Shown here piece after piece: positions 6,388-14,060 of a stretch of 29,659 nucleotides of DNA. Origin of the DNA: an uncultured Actinomyces sp. (GTDB lineage Bacteria > Actinomycetota > Actinomycetes > Actinomycetales > Actinomycetaceae); the NCBI GenBank assembly GCA_902373545.1, contig CABKMZ010000019.1, forward strand, positions 1 through 29,659, in the 5' to 3' direction. A program made the translations under genes and the position numbers. The notes under the pieces are model-generated. The model worked only from the letters and a program-made list of their open reading frames with translations. It was not told the DNA's origin and did no database searches. Within the stretch, counting starts at the first letter, position 1. The number at the start of each line of letters is the position of its first letter.

Positions 6388-8394
6388 ATGACCCTCACGA
6401 CGACACAGAAGTCACTCGATACCCTGCTCACCGGCGACCGCCAGTACCAGATTCCAGACTTCCAGCGCCCCTACGTGTGGGAGGAGCCGCAGGCGATCGC
6501 GCTGGTCAACGACCTGCTCGGCGCGTGGCGCACGGACGACGGCGACTACTTCCTGGGCTCCGTGGTGCTCGTGTGTCACCCTAGCGGCGACGACGTCGAC
6601 ATTATCGACGGCCAGCAGCGCATGACGACGCTCTGCATCCTCCTGGCTCTGCTGCGTCACCTGGCGGGCACCGAGTCCGGCCTGCACGGGGACCTCAACA
6701 AGCGCCTGAGCGTCGCCGAATCGACGATCAAGGGGTTGGATGAGCGGCCGCGGCTGCTCGTGCGCGAATGTGATCGTGATTTCTTTGACACGTTTATTGT
6801 CGGCGACAATATCGACTCGCTGCTCGACGTCGATGCGAGTGCCCTGACCCCGGCGTCGGTGCGTCGCATCCACGACAACGCGCGGGCCATGCTCCAGGTG
6901 GTCGCCGACCCGGACGTTCTGTCGATCGACGAGATCCAGAATTTCGTCCAGTACCTGATGCTGCAGGTCTCCCTCATCGAGGTGTCGACCGACTCCTATC
7001 AGGCCGCGCACCGCATCTTCTCGGTGCTGAACACGCGCGGTGTCCCCCTGTCGGCGGCCGACATCTTTAAGGCGCGCGTGCTCTCCCACGTCGACGCCGA
7101 CGCCCGCCCCCGCTACGCGAGCCTGTGGGAGCAGAGCATCGATTCCCTTGGCACGGAGAACCCGGACGCGTTCTTCGGGCATCTGCTCACCCTCGCCCTG
7201 CGTTCCCCCGCCAAGCGCGCCCTCATCGACGCGTTCGGCGAGCAGGTCCTCACGCCGTTTTTCGAGTCTAAGAGCGGCGAGCAATTCATTGACGAGGTCG
7301 TGGTTCCCAACGCTCGCGCGTACTCTCTGGCGACGCTGGAGCCTCTCGTCGGGCACCCCGCGGCCACGCCCTTGCAGCTGCTGCGCCTGTACGAGTCCTC
7401 CGACTGGAAGCCTGCGGCCATGGCGATTCTGAGCGCGGATCGCTCGGACGAGGAGACTGTGTCGCTGCTGACGTCGCTCGAGCGCGTGTATGGCACCGCT
7501 GTCGCCGCGCGGATCGTCCCGGGCTCGCGGGCCCTCATCGTCACCCAGTTCATCGCTGCCCTCGAGGACGGGGAGCCGACCGACGCCGCGTGCGCCGTCT
7601 CCGACGACATTCGCCATCGGGCGGCCGCGACAATCTCCCGGCCACTACCCCAGTCCACGATCCGCAAGGTCCTGCTGTACCACGCGATGGTCGCCGAGCA
7701 GGAGGCCTTCCCCACGCGGCTGCCGCGCAGCCTGGGCGTCCTGTCGGGGCTCCCGGCGGCTCCGATTCGCGGCATCGGCTCCGACGTTGACCTGCGCGCG
7801 TGGAACAGGCGCCTGGGCGGCCTGGTTCTGACGACCATCAAGTCGCGCACCGTCAACCAGGCGCCCGACTGGGACACCGTGGCTCGCGCGCTCCACGAGG
7901 TACCCACGGTCGGCGCCTTCACCGTCGGCACGCTTCCCTCCGACGGGGGCGAGATCAGCGCCTCCGCCCTGGAAGGCCGCCAGACCTACCTGACGCGCAT
8001 GATCCTGGACTACTGGAACATTCGCCGGGACTCCGACGGGGTGGACCTGTCTCGCCTGTCCAGCTCCGAGCTGGAGGCGGCGGTCGATAAGCGCTCGGCC
8101 GCACGCGGGCGCCAGGTGCGCCTCGCCGACGTCGTCGCGACCGGCATTATCTCTCCCGGCGACACGTTCGTGTGGCGTCGGCGCAACCTCGGCAACGTCT
8201 ACGTCGTGACCATCTCTCCCGAGGGCACGATCGTGCTGCCCGACGGCCAGCACGTCTCATCGCCGTCTGCCGCCGTCAGCGCCCTCACCGGCAATGGCTC
8301 CGCCGCAGCTCTTGACGTCTTCGTGCGCGAGTCCGACGGTAAGAAGCTGCGCGCTCTGTGGGACAAATACAGGAGCCGATTCACCTCGTCGTGA
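6388..8394 (+). CDS. DUF262 protein with C-terminal RAMA-like domain, probable defence factor
   Basis: This protein has 668 residues. The N-terminal DUF262 (ParB/GmrS-like) domain is clear: YQIPDFQRPYVWE near residue 20, then IIDGQQRMTTL with the DGQQR motif at 74-78, and LNTRGVPLSAADIFKAR at about 213-229. DUF262 domains in GmrSD-type enzymes hydrolyse nucleotides, and the partner DUF1524 domain supplies an HNH nuclease. In the DUF1524 position only WNRRLGGLVLTT (about 472) recalls the family RLGNLTL segment; no EHIxP-type HNH motif is visible. The last 90 residues (from about 577: GIISPGDTFVWRR, then SPEGTIVLPDGQHVSSPSAA, then a closing LRALWDKY) fit the RAMA domain, which is associated with restriction systems and proposed to bind DNA or modified bases. 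It is monocistronic and lies next to the GTPase operon, so a restriction-like role against foreign DNA is likely but inferred. Confidence 0.85.
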   Translation: MTLTTTQKSLDTLLTGDRQYQIPDFQRPYVWEEPQAIALVNDLLGAWRTDDGDYFLGSVVLVCHPSGDDVDIIDGQQRMTTLCILLALLRHLAGTESGLHGDLNKRLSVAESTIKGLDERPRLLVRECDRDFFDTFIVGDNIDSLLDVDASALTPASVRRIHDNARAMLQVVADPDVLSIDEIQNFVQYLMLQVSLIEVSTDSYQAAHRIFSVLNTRGVPLSAADIFKARVLSHVDADARPRYASLWEQSIDSLGTENPDAFFGHLLTLALRSPAKRALIDAFGEQVLTPFFESKSGEQFIDEVVVPNARAYSLATLEPLVGHPAATPLQLLRLYESSDWKPAAMAILSADRSDEETVSLLTSLERVYGTAVAARIVPGSRALIVTQFIAALEDGEPTDAACAVSDDIRHRAAATISRPLPQSTIRKVLLYHAMVAEQEAFPTRLPRSLGVLSGLPAAPIRGIGSDVDLRAWNRRLGGLVLTTIKSRTVNQAPDWDTVARALHEVPTVGAFTVGTLPSDGGEISASALEGRQTYLTRMILDYWNIRRDSDGVDLSRLSSSELEAAVDKRSAARGRQVRLADVVATGIISPGDTFVWRRRNLGNVYVVTISPEGTIVLPDGQHVSSPSAAVSALTGNGSAAALDVFVRESDGKKLRALWDKYRSRFTSS

Positions 8395-8404
8395 GTTGCG
8401 ACAG

Positions 8405-8439
8405 CTTGGGCCGCCCGCGCGACGCGTGGGCGGCCCAAG
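8405..8439. terminator. Bidirectional terminator after the DUF262 gene and GTPase operon
   Basis: CTTGGGCCGCCC (8405-8416) pairs perfectly with GGGCGGCCCAAG (8428-8439), and the stem continues inward with a G-U and two G-C pairs around the loop CGACG. It lies between convergent genes and ends four bases before the last gene of the minus-strand operon, so it can serve both. Confidence 0.75.
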
Positions 8440-8442
8440 CCT

Positions 8443-8661
8443 CTACCTGCGAAATACCTCCCATGGGAACGGAACGATGCTGCTCAACGTCTGACGAACA
8501 CTCGTGAGAGCGTCTATCAGTGCGGCACACGCATCAACGCCGTGGTTGTCGGTCAGCGCCCACCAGACAAAGAACCCAAGGAGTGCCAGGAGCACGATCA
8601 TATGAACTGCGCTCCAGCACAAGCGGAAGCCCCAATACAGGGTGGGGAGTCCTTCTTTCAT
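8443..8661 (-). CDS. Small single-span membrane protein, last gene of GTPase operon
   Basis: This 72-residue protein has one clear hydrophobic span (about residues 16-36: SAVHMIVLLALLGFFVWWAL) and a short soluble tail rich in small residues. I know no family for it. Its ATG overlaps the stop of the membrane GTPase gene as ATGA, which strongly suggests coupled translation and a role in the same complex. It could help anchor or assemble the membrane GTPase, or act as an effector at the membrane; the sequence does not decide. Confidence 0.7.
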   Translation of the reverse strand: MKEGLPTLYWGFRLCWSAVHMIVLLALLGFFVWWALTDNHGVDACAALIDALTSVRQTLSSIVPFPWEVFRR

Positions 8662-10412
8662 GAGACGCTCGCTTTCTCGTCGTCATCCACGACTGTCGAT
8701 GTGTCCACAGTCTCAGGGCGCGTCTTCCCCTCGGAAGAAACGAGCGCAATCGGTACCTTCTGCGATGTCAACGCCCAATTCATGACCCGCAGGGGGTTGA
8801 GAGGGTCGTCCGGCTCGCGCAACGCCAGGGAATCGACCGCGAAGTAACGAACGGTCCCAAAATCGCCTTCCATGCGTCGGACAAAACCATCCTGATCGAC
8901 GCCATTGAGCCAGTCGCGCACCCCGTCCGTAGTCGTGGGATCCAGGTTCTTTCCCGACGGATAGTTGCGTAGAATCTCCGTCTTTGTCAGAACCACGGCA
9001 AGGTTCCTCTTGGACAGGTCAATGGCCTCCGATCGGAGCCTGTCCACCACCGAGGCGTAGGCCGCCTCCTGGTTTCCCGTTGCAACCAGCGTGTCCGCCA
9101 CGTGCGGCGCGCTACCCGTATCCTCGCGTACACGAGGAAGGGCGAGCGGGTCGAGGACAAAGATCATCGTGCGAGCCGAGTTCACGTAGGTCAGTTCCTC
9201 GGTCCCCTCAAAGGTCGTGAAGCTCTCGCCGGCGGCGTCCATGATCTGGAGTTCAAGTACTTGGCCCGAGGCCTGGGTGAGCACGAAGGGGCGTCCCTCA
9301 GGACGCATGGTGTGGATCGTCTTCTCAGTGGCTTGTTCAGATGTCATCGCCTGAGACGAGGCCTTGAGGAAGCCTCGCGCTTCTGTGTTGAGTCCCTTGA
9401 GTGAGCCGTTGGAGGAGGACAACTGTTTGCGCGCCGCCGTCATTGCCGCCGCAAAGAACCGCGTCTTGCCCGCGCCAACGGAACCGAAGGCGGGAAGCTG
9501 AATCGTTCTGCGTGCACCACTGCCTTGGGCCAGGGGCTCGTCGCAGCTCGGGCACAGCGCGACAAGGATCTTCGAGGCGCCCCTGATCGTCGTCGGCAGA
9601 TGCGTCCCACACTCACAGCGGCGCTTGATAATTCCCAGCGGGCCCGGGGAGATGTCACGGTGAATGATAGGGCACGCCCGATTTGGGCAGCAGTAGCTCG
9701 GCCGTGGATTCGTCTCATAACAGTGAGGGCATTTCACCTGAGCCCGAACACGCATCAGCACGGCGCGATCCCACCATCGGTATGTGATCGTCCATGCCTG
9801 CTGGCAGAGGTAGACGGCCCCTCCAATCACGCCCATGACGAGGAGCCACAGGGCGTAGGAGGTGTACATTCCGACGACGAAACCACCGAACGGAGCAGGT
9901 ACGGCAATCCCCCAGACAAGCTTGGTGAAGGAACCACCCACCTGCTTCGTGCCGATTGGCGTTCCATATGCGTCGTAGCGAATGACCCACTTCGGGGACA
10001 AGCGGACCTTTCTCCACGTCGCGCCACGCACCAGCGTGATCTCCCTGTAGACGGCGGCTGCATCACGCACGGCCTGGTAAGGGTTGTACTCGGGCCATGC
10101 CTTGTCCCAACCGAAGTGCTTCGTGAAGCCGGCAGGCTGATGTCGGATAACCTGGCGTGCCACGACCTTCTCCGGTGTTGCAATGTCCGGCTTGCTCACC
10201 GACCTGCCCATCAGCACGCGGAGCGGAGCGCTCACGCCAACGACCATCCCAACGACGAGAGCGAGAGCAAAAGACGCGAGCATGTAGCACACAATCCAGG
10301 CAATCATGCGCATGATCGTGGCGATAATGATCCACGACATGGCGATAACGATGGTCACGGCAATCGCGATCGCAGCCAGTCCACCGTCTCCGTATGATGA
10401 TCGATTGTTCAC
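8658..10412 (-). CDS. Membrane-anchored zinc-ribbon GTPase (DO-GTPase2-like)
   Basis: The start is the GTG at 10412, which overlaps the previous stop as GTGA; the open frame extends further but only through the preceding gene. The product has 584 residues. Four hydrophobic spans are seen (about 11-33, 36-61, 165-183, 185-207). Two cysteine clusters follow, CPHC...CC...C from 228 and CEC...CPSC from 266, as expected for zinc ribbons. Then comes a P-loop NTPase: Walker A GSVGAGKT at 310-317, MDAAGE with the G3 aspartate at 392, IFVLDP, and a G4-like TKTE at 476-479 in place of NKxD. The pattern fits the 'double GTPase' family that I recall as DO-GTPase2, paired with GAP1 proteins in conflict systems. 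The TKxE end changes the usual Asp that selects guanine, so nucleotide specificity needs testing. It presumably places the system at the membrane. Confidence 0.8.
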   Translation of the reverse strand: MNNRSSYGDGGLAAIAIAVTIVIAMSWIIIATIMRMIAWIVCYMLASFALALVVGMVVGVSAPLRVLMGRSVSKPDIATPEKVVARQVIRHQPAGFTKHFGWDKAWPEYNPYQAVRDAAAVYREITLVRGATWRKVRLSPKWVIRYDAYGTPIGTKQVGGSFTKLVWGIAVPAPFGGFVVGMYTSYALWLLVMGVIGGAVYLCQQAWTITYRWWDRAVLMRVRAQVKCPHCYETNPRPSYCCPNRACPIIHRDISPGPLGIIKRRCECGTHLPTTIRGASKILVALCPSCDEPLAQGSGARRTIQLPAFGSVGAGKTRFFAAAMTAARKQLSSSNGSLKGLNTEARGFLKASSQAMTSEQATEKTIHTMRPEGRPFVLTQASGQVLELQIMDAAGESFTTFEGTEELTYVNSARTMIFVLDPLALPRVREDTGSAPHVADTLVATGNQEAAYASVVDRLRSEAIDLSKRNLAVVLTKTEILRNYPSGKNLDPTTTDGVRDWLNGVDQDGFVRRMEGDFGTVRYFAVDSLALREPDDPLNPLRVMNWALTSQKVPIALVSSEGKTRPETVDTSTVVDDDEKASVS

Positions 10413-12841
10413 TGCGTGCCCTTTCCGTATCCTCCGAGAAGGCCGTTCGTGGCTCGTTCTAGTCGTCTCTTCAAACGGCTTTTCTTCGCCTCCGCCGAGA
10501 ACGTCTCGAACATCGCGAACGACACTGGATCGATCAGCCCCTCCTTGCTGGCCTGACTCACCTCGTTCCTGCGCGCACGGTCGTCGCACACGTCTACAAG
10601 GAAATCCTCGGCTCCCCGGGTACGCGCGGGAATGAGATGGCTTCTGCGAACTCTCAAGGCAAGCGTGACGGCTTGAGCGAGCCCCCGCCTCGTGGATGCG
10701 CGACCTGTCAGGGCGACGTGCACGCACCGCCGGGCCCACTCTTCATCAGCTGTGGCGAGGCGCGTCACCGCGCTGGTGTCGGCGCACGTCAGGATGATCC
10801 GACCGAGGTAGTCCGCCATCAATGCCGACATCGCCGGGACAGAGGATATGAGCGTCGACAGGTGCGGATTATCCGCGCGCCTACACGCGATGGCTTCCCG
10901 GCAGCACTGCTCTGTTGCACAGACCTGCGCCACATACGTTGCCAGTCTCTCGTCACGGATGACGATTCCCGACAGATGCAGGCCAGTCAGCAACTCACGC
11001 AGCGCAAGCGCCGGTTCCTGAGTCGCAATCACAGCGCTGACCTGGCGCATGACCCACTGACATGCCGCCCCTGTGAGCTCACGCTGAGTCTGCGCCCACG
11101 CGTCAATCAGCGCACAATCGCTCGGCAGCGCCGCGCGGTTCCACACGAGGCGCCAGCTGTCCGGGGGTAGTTTCCTCGCGCCGGAGAGCTGCTCGGCGCG
11201 CTGATTAACGGGGAGCGACGCGATCCGCACCGCTTCGTGCCACGCCTCCACGCCGCGGCGCGTCGCCGGTTCAAGGCCGGAACACTGCCCCAGCCACTCC
11301 CACGTTCCCCGCGACAACAGTGACAGGTCGCCCGGCGCTCCCCCACTCCAGCGGCGCAAGAGCTCGTCCGCGAGCGCCTGGTCGATCTCGTCGCCATGCG
11401 CCCATCTCTCGCGGTCGCGTCCCACGGCAGGGGTGGCTGCCCACGCGCGGGCTAGTCGGCCCACGACGTCGGCACGAGCGGGGGCAGTCAGCGGAGTGTC
11501 CATCGTGCGAGCGGCCGACACCACCGCTGGCAGGAGATCGTTCGGGCAATGCTGCGCTGCCTGTGTCAGGAGGACACCGGCCTGCCCCCGCGCGTCGTCG
11601 TCCTCCCACCGCAAGCGCGCTTGGGCAGGTGCGGCGGCGAGCGCTGCTACCAAAGCCTCGCTGGCACCCGAGACATCTCGCGAGGATTCGAGTGCCGACA
11701 TGAGGACGCCGCCCGCCAAATCGTGGCTGTCAGTCCCCACAAGCGCCACGACCGCCGCACCCGCGGCTTCCGCATCGGCGGGAGTCTCAATCGCGCAGGT
11801 GACGGCGACGTCCAGCAGTGGATCCCCGTAGAAGAACAGCTCCTCGTCTTGTCCAGCCACCGCCAGGCCTCGCAGCGTTTCCATCACTGTGGCCCAGTCG
11901 CCGACACCGCCCCGTTCCTTCGTGAACGAAGCCAGGGCTGAGGCTCGCGTGGCCAGGTCGCGTCCAAGGAACTGCTCCCATCGACGCGCGACCTCGATCG
12001 CCGCGAGCGCGTCGGCGGGGTCTTCGTGCAGGAACCAGTCCGCCTGAGTGAGTGCGGACTCCGTCGGGGTGATCGGTGTCAGGACGCGGCGGTCGAGGTC
12101 AATGATGGTGACGCCCGCGCGCACCACGCTCGGGTCAGGTTGGGGGCCGAAATCCGGGCTCGCGGCGACAATGTCCGCCTTCGTCGTCATCGGATCGGGG
12201 ACGAGGCCTCGGATCGAGAGCGACAGGGCGCGTGTGGTCTCCACAAAGAGCGTGCCGAGGGCGATCCACCTGGTGGCCACGGCCTCGTCCGCGGTGATCA
12301 CGACGAGGCGCTTGGGGTTGTCGGAGGTCACTTCCTCGACCATCGTGAGGAACTGCGCGAAGTGCTCAACTGCCCATGCGTCTGCTCGAATCATGTCGCG
12401 CAACGCCTCAGCCTCATACTCGGGGGTGATCGCGAGCGGAGACGGCCACCTGTCGATCCTCTGACCGGGGGCCTTCTCGAGGCGCCAGTTGAGCGCGCCG
12501 AACAGCTGCGCAGGTCGCATCATCCCGAAGTCGTCCGGATCGGATGTCGCAATCGCCTGGGTCAGGAGATTTCCCGGGCGGCCGTTGTTGGTGACACCCG
12601 TGGAAATACCGCGCGACAGATAGTATCTGCCCGCATGCCCGCAGTACGCGAAGGAGGGCGGGTGATCCAGCGGATCGTGGTCAGCGTTCCATCCCACGAC
12701 AACGCGGTGAAGCAACGTGTCACGGATGACCTGACGGTCCTGGGCGTTCATCCCCTCAGAGATTGCTTGGAAGTTGAAGCCGTCGATCCCGTCAATGGCC
12801 TCGCTGGCCCGCGTGTCAGTGTAGAGCGCGACGTCGAACAT
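10409..12841 (-). CDS. GTPase-associated protein 1 (GAP1)-like
   Basis: This 810-residue soluble protein has no membrane segments. Its first 130 residues (MFDVALYTDTRASE, then HRVVVGWNADHDPLDHPPSFAYC and a GRYYLSRG strand) look like the N-terminal domain of GAP1, the partner found beside DO-GTPases. A middle part (about 150-300) has a Rossmann-like stretch with KRLVVITADEAVATRWIAL and a VVRAGVTIIDLDRR strand. The rest is long, Ala-rich and helical, HEAT-like in texture, and ends in a basic tail. It starts four bases after the stop of the soluble GTPase gene and overlaps the membrane GTPase gene as GTGA, so it sits physically and translationally between the two GTPases. No catalytic motif is recognised. 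The likely role is a bridge, regulator or sensor for the GTPases. The family assignment is from memory. Confidence 0.75.
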   Translation of the reverse strand: MFDVALYTDTRASEAIDGIDGFNFQAISEGMNAQDRQVIRDTLLHRVVVGWNADHDPLDHPPSFAYCGHAGRYYLSRGISTGVTNNGRPGNLLTQAIATSDPDDFGMMRPAQLFGALNWRLEKAPGQRIDRWPSPLAITPEYEAEALRDMIRADAWAVEHFAQFLTMVEEVTSDNPKRLVVITADEAVATRWIALGTLFVETTRALSLSIRGLVPDPMTTKADIVAASPDFGPQPDPSVVRAGVTIIDLDRRVLTPITPTESALTQADWFLHEDPADALAAIEVARRWEQFLGRDLATRASALASFTKERGGVGDWATVMETLRGLAVAGQDEELFFYGDPLLDVAVTCAIETPADAEAAGAAVVALVGTDSHDLAGGVLMSALESSRDVSGASEALVAALAAAPAQARLRWEDDDARGQAGVLLTQAAQHCPNDLLPAVVSAARTMDTPLTAPARADVVGRLARAWAATPAVGRDRERWAHGDEIDQALADELLRRWSGGAPGDLSLLSRGTWEWLGQCSGLEPATRRGVEAWHEAVRIASLPVNQRAEQLSGARKLPPDSWRLVWNRAALPSDCALIDAWAQTQRELTGAACQWVMRQVSAVIATQEPALALRELLTGLHLSGIVIRDERLATYVAQVCATEQCCREAIACRRADNPHLSTLISSVPAMSALMADYLGRIILTCADTSAVTRLATADEEWARRCVHVALTGRASTRRGLAQAVTLALRVRRSHLIPARTRGAEDFLVDVCDDRARRNEVSQASKEGLIDPVSFAMFETFSAEAKKSRLKRRLERATNGLLGGYGKGTQ

Positions 12842-12845
12842 TGCG

Positions 12846-14057
12846 TCACCCCTGCTTCGGCAGGAAGCCGCGCTGCGCCATCAGCCAGAGCAGAGGCTCG
12901 GCCACCCTGTGGGGCATGAGGCCGCGTTCGTCCACGCGCTGCATCGCGTAATCCGGTTCCGATCCCAACGCTGACAAGCCGAAAAAGCGGTAGTTTTCGT
13001 AGTTTGTTTCGAGCATTGTCAGCAGTCCGTCGCCTCCCCAGTGAGACACCATCGACGCAATGTGATCATGCACGGAGGCACCCTCTGCCTCGTCGTAGTA
13101 GCCGAGAGAGGAGGAGGGACGACGGATCGGATTGTTTTCCGGGATATCCGACCAGAATGCGTCGATCTTTGAGATGACAATGGCGACCGGCTGCTTGATT
13201 TTCCGGTTGTGCTTCGTGGCCTCGTTCTGACGCATCACCTCCGTGATGGCGTGCAGAACATTTTCCGGCGCTGTCTCGACCCGCTGGTCCTTCGCGGCCG
13301 ATCCCCGCCCTGCGTTGCCTGGGAAGCTGAAGGGGTCCAAGAGCAGGATGATCCCATTGGTCGCCAGCAGGTAGGTCATGCTGAGTGCGCGTTCGTCAAC
13401 CGCGAGGTCCTCGCCCGCGGTGTCGTAGAAAGAAAACACCGTCGACGTGAAGTCACCGAACACCGTTTTCGCGATACCGCGTCGTGCCCGCTGCCACTCG
13501 AAGACGACGGGGCTTGTCTTGTCGCCGTCGGCCTGTTGCGTCTGCGCTGGCAGCTGACCCAACGGTGATTCCATCTGCTTGAGCAGGCGCTCCAGTCGCA
13601 CCTCCTGGCCGTTATTATCACCGGCCTTGCACAGGCGAATCGTGTCCCTAAAACGTCGGCCAACCGGCCCATTCATGGCAAGTTCGCGCATGAGGACGGC
13701 CAACATGACAGTCTTGCCCGACGAGCGCGCTCCAACCAAGCCAAACAGTGAGGAATCGCTAGAAAAACCGCTCGGCAAACGCGAGTGGCACTGCGGACAC
13801 AGGCGTACACCCGTGCTCCCCAAGCAATCGGGGCACTGTGTCCTCCTCATATCGCTGAGCAGCGACGTACGGGAAGGCACGAAGGCCGGATAGTACTCTT
13901 TAAGGTCGCCAAAGTGGGTGGCGCGCACGCGATCAATATCTTTGACGCATTCCTTCTTGCCAACAGCCGCCCGTCCCGGACAGCGGAAAGCCACCTTCCG
14001 CAAATCAATGTCCGTGTAGCAATAGGGGCACGGCGCTGTCACATGCAGCAGGCTCAT
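12846..14057 (-). CDS. Soluble zinc-ribbon GTPase (DO-GTPase-like)
   Basis: This 403-residue protein begins with paired cysteine motifs, CPYC at 10-13 with further Cys near 26 and 37, and CPDC...CPQC at 75-90, so two zinc ribbons. A P-loop GTPase follows: Walker A GARSSGKT at 109-116, FSFYDTAGED with the G3 Asp at 212, LLLDPFSFPG, and G4 SKID at 296-299, close to NKxD and consistent with guanine recognition. No membrane segment is present, in contrast to the sister GTPase downstream. The ATG lies three bases after the stop of the 911-residue gene, with GAAAGGA in front. The layout (ribbon, GTPase, GAP1, second GTPase) fits the DO-GTPase systems, where two TRAFAC-type GTPases act together. Whether they pair as a heterodimer is an inference. 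Confidence 0.82.
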   Translation of the reverse strand: MSLLHVTAPCPYCYTDIDLRKVAFRCPGRAAVGKKECVKDIDRVRATHFGDLKEYYPAFVPSRTSLLSDMRRTQCPDCLGSTGVRLCPQCHSRLPSGFSSDSSLFGLVGARSSGKTVMLAVLMRELAMNGPVGRRFRDTIRLCKAGDNNGQEVRLERLLKQMESPLGQLPAQTQQADGDKTSPVVFEWQRARRGIAKTVFGDFTSTVFSFYDTAGEDLAVDERALSMTYLLATNGIILLLDPFSFPGNAGRGSAAKDQRVETAPENVLHAITEVMRQNEATKHNRKIKQPVAIVISKIDAFWSDIPENNPIRRPSSSLGYYDEAEGASVHDHIASMVSHWGGDGLLTMLETNYENYRFFGLSALGSEPDYAMQRVDERGLMPHRVAEPLLWLMAQRGFLPKQG

Positions 14058-14060
14058 CGG

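Noticed and set aside
6412..7617. 401-codon minus-strand frame opposite the DUF262 gene
   Set aside because: Same cause: a shadow of a confident gene, with low-complexity charged translation.
10413..10739. Upstream extension of the membrane GTPase frame
   Set aside because: It runs through the end of the GAP1-like gene and reads as charged random sequence; the GTGA overlap at 10409-10412 marks the real start.
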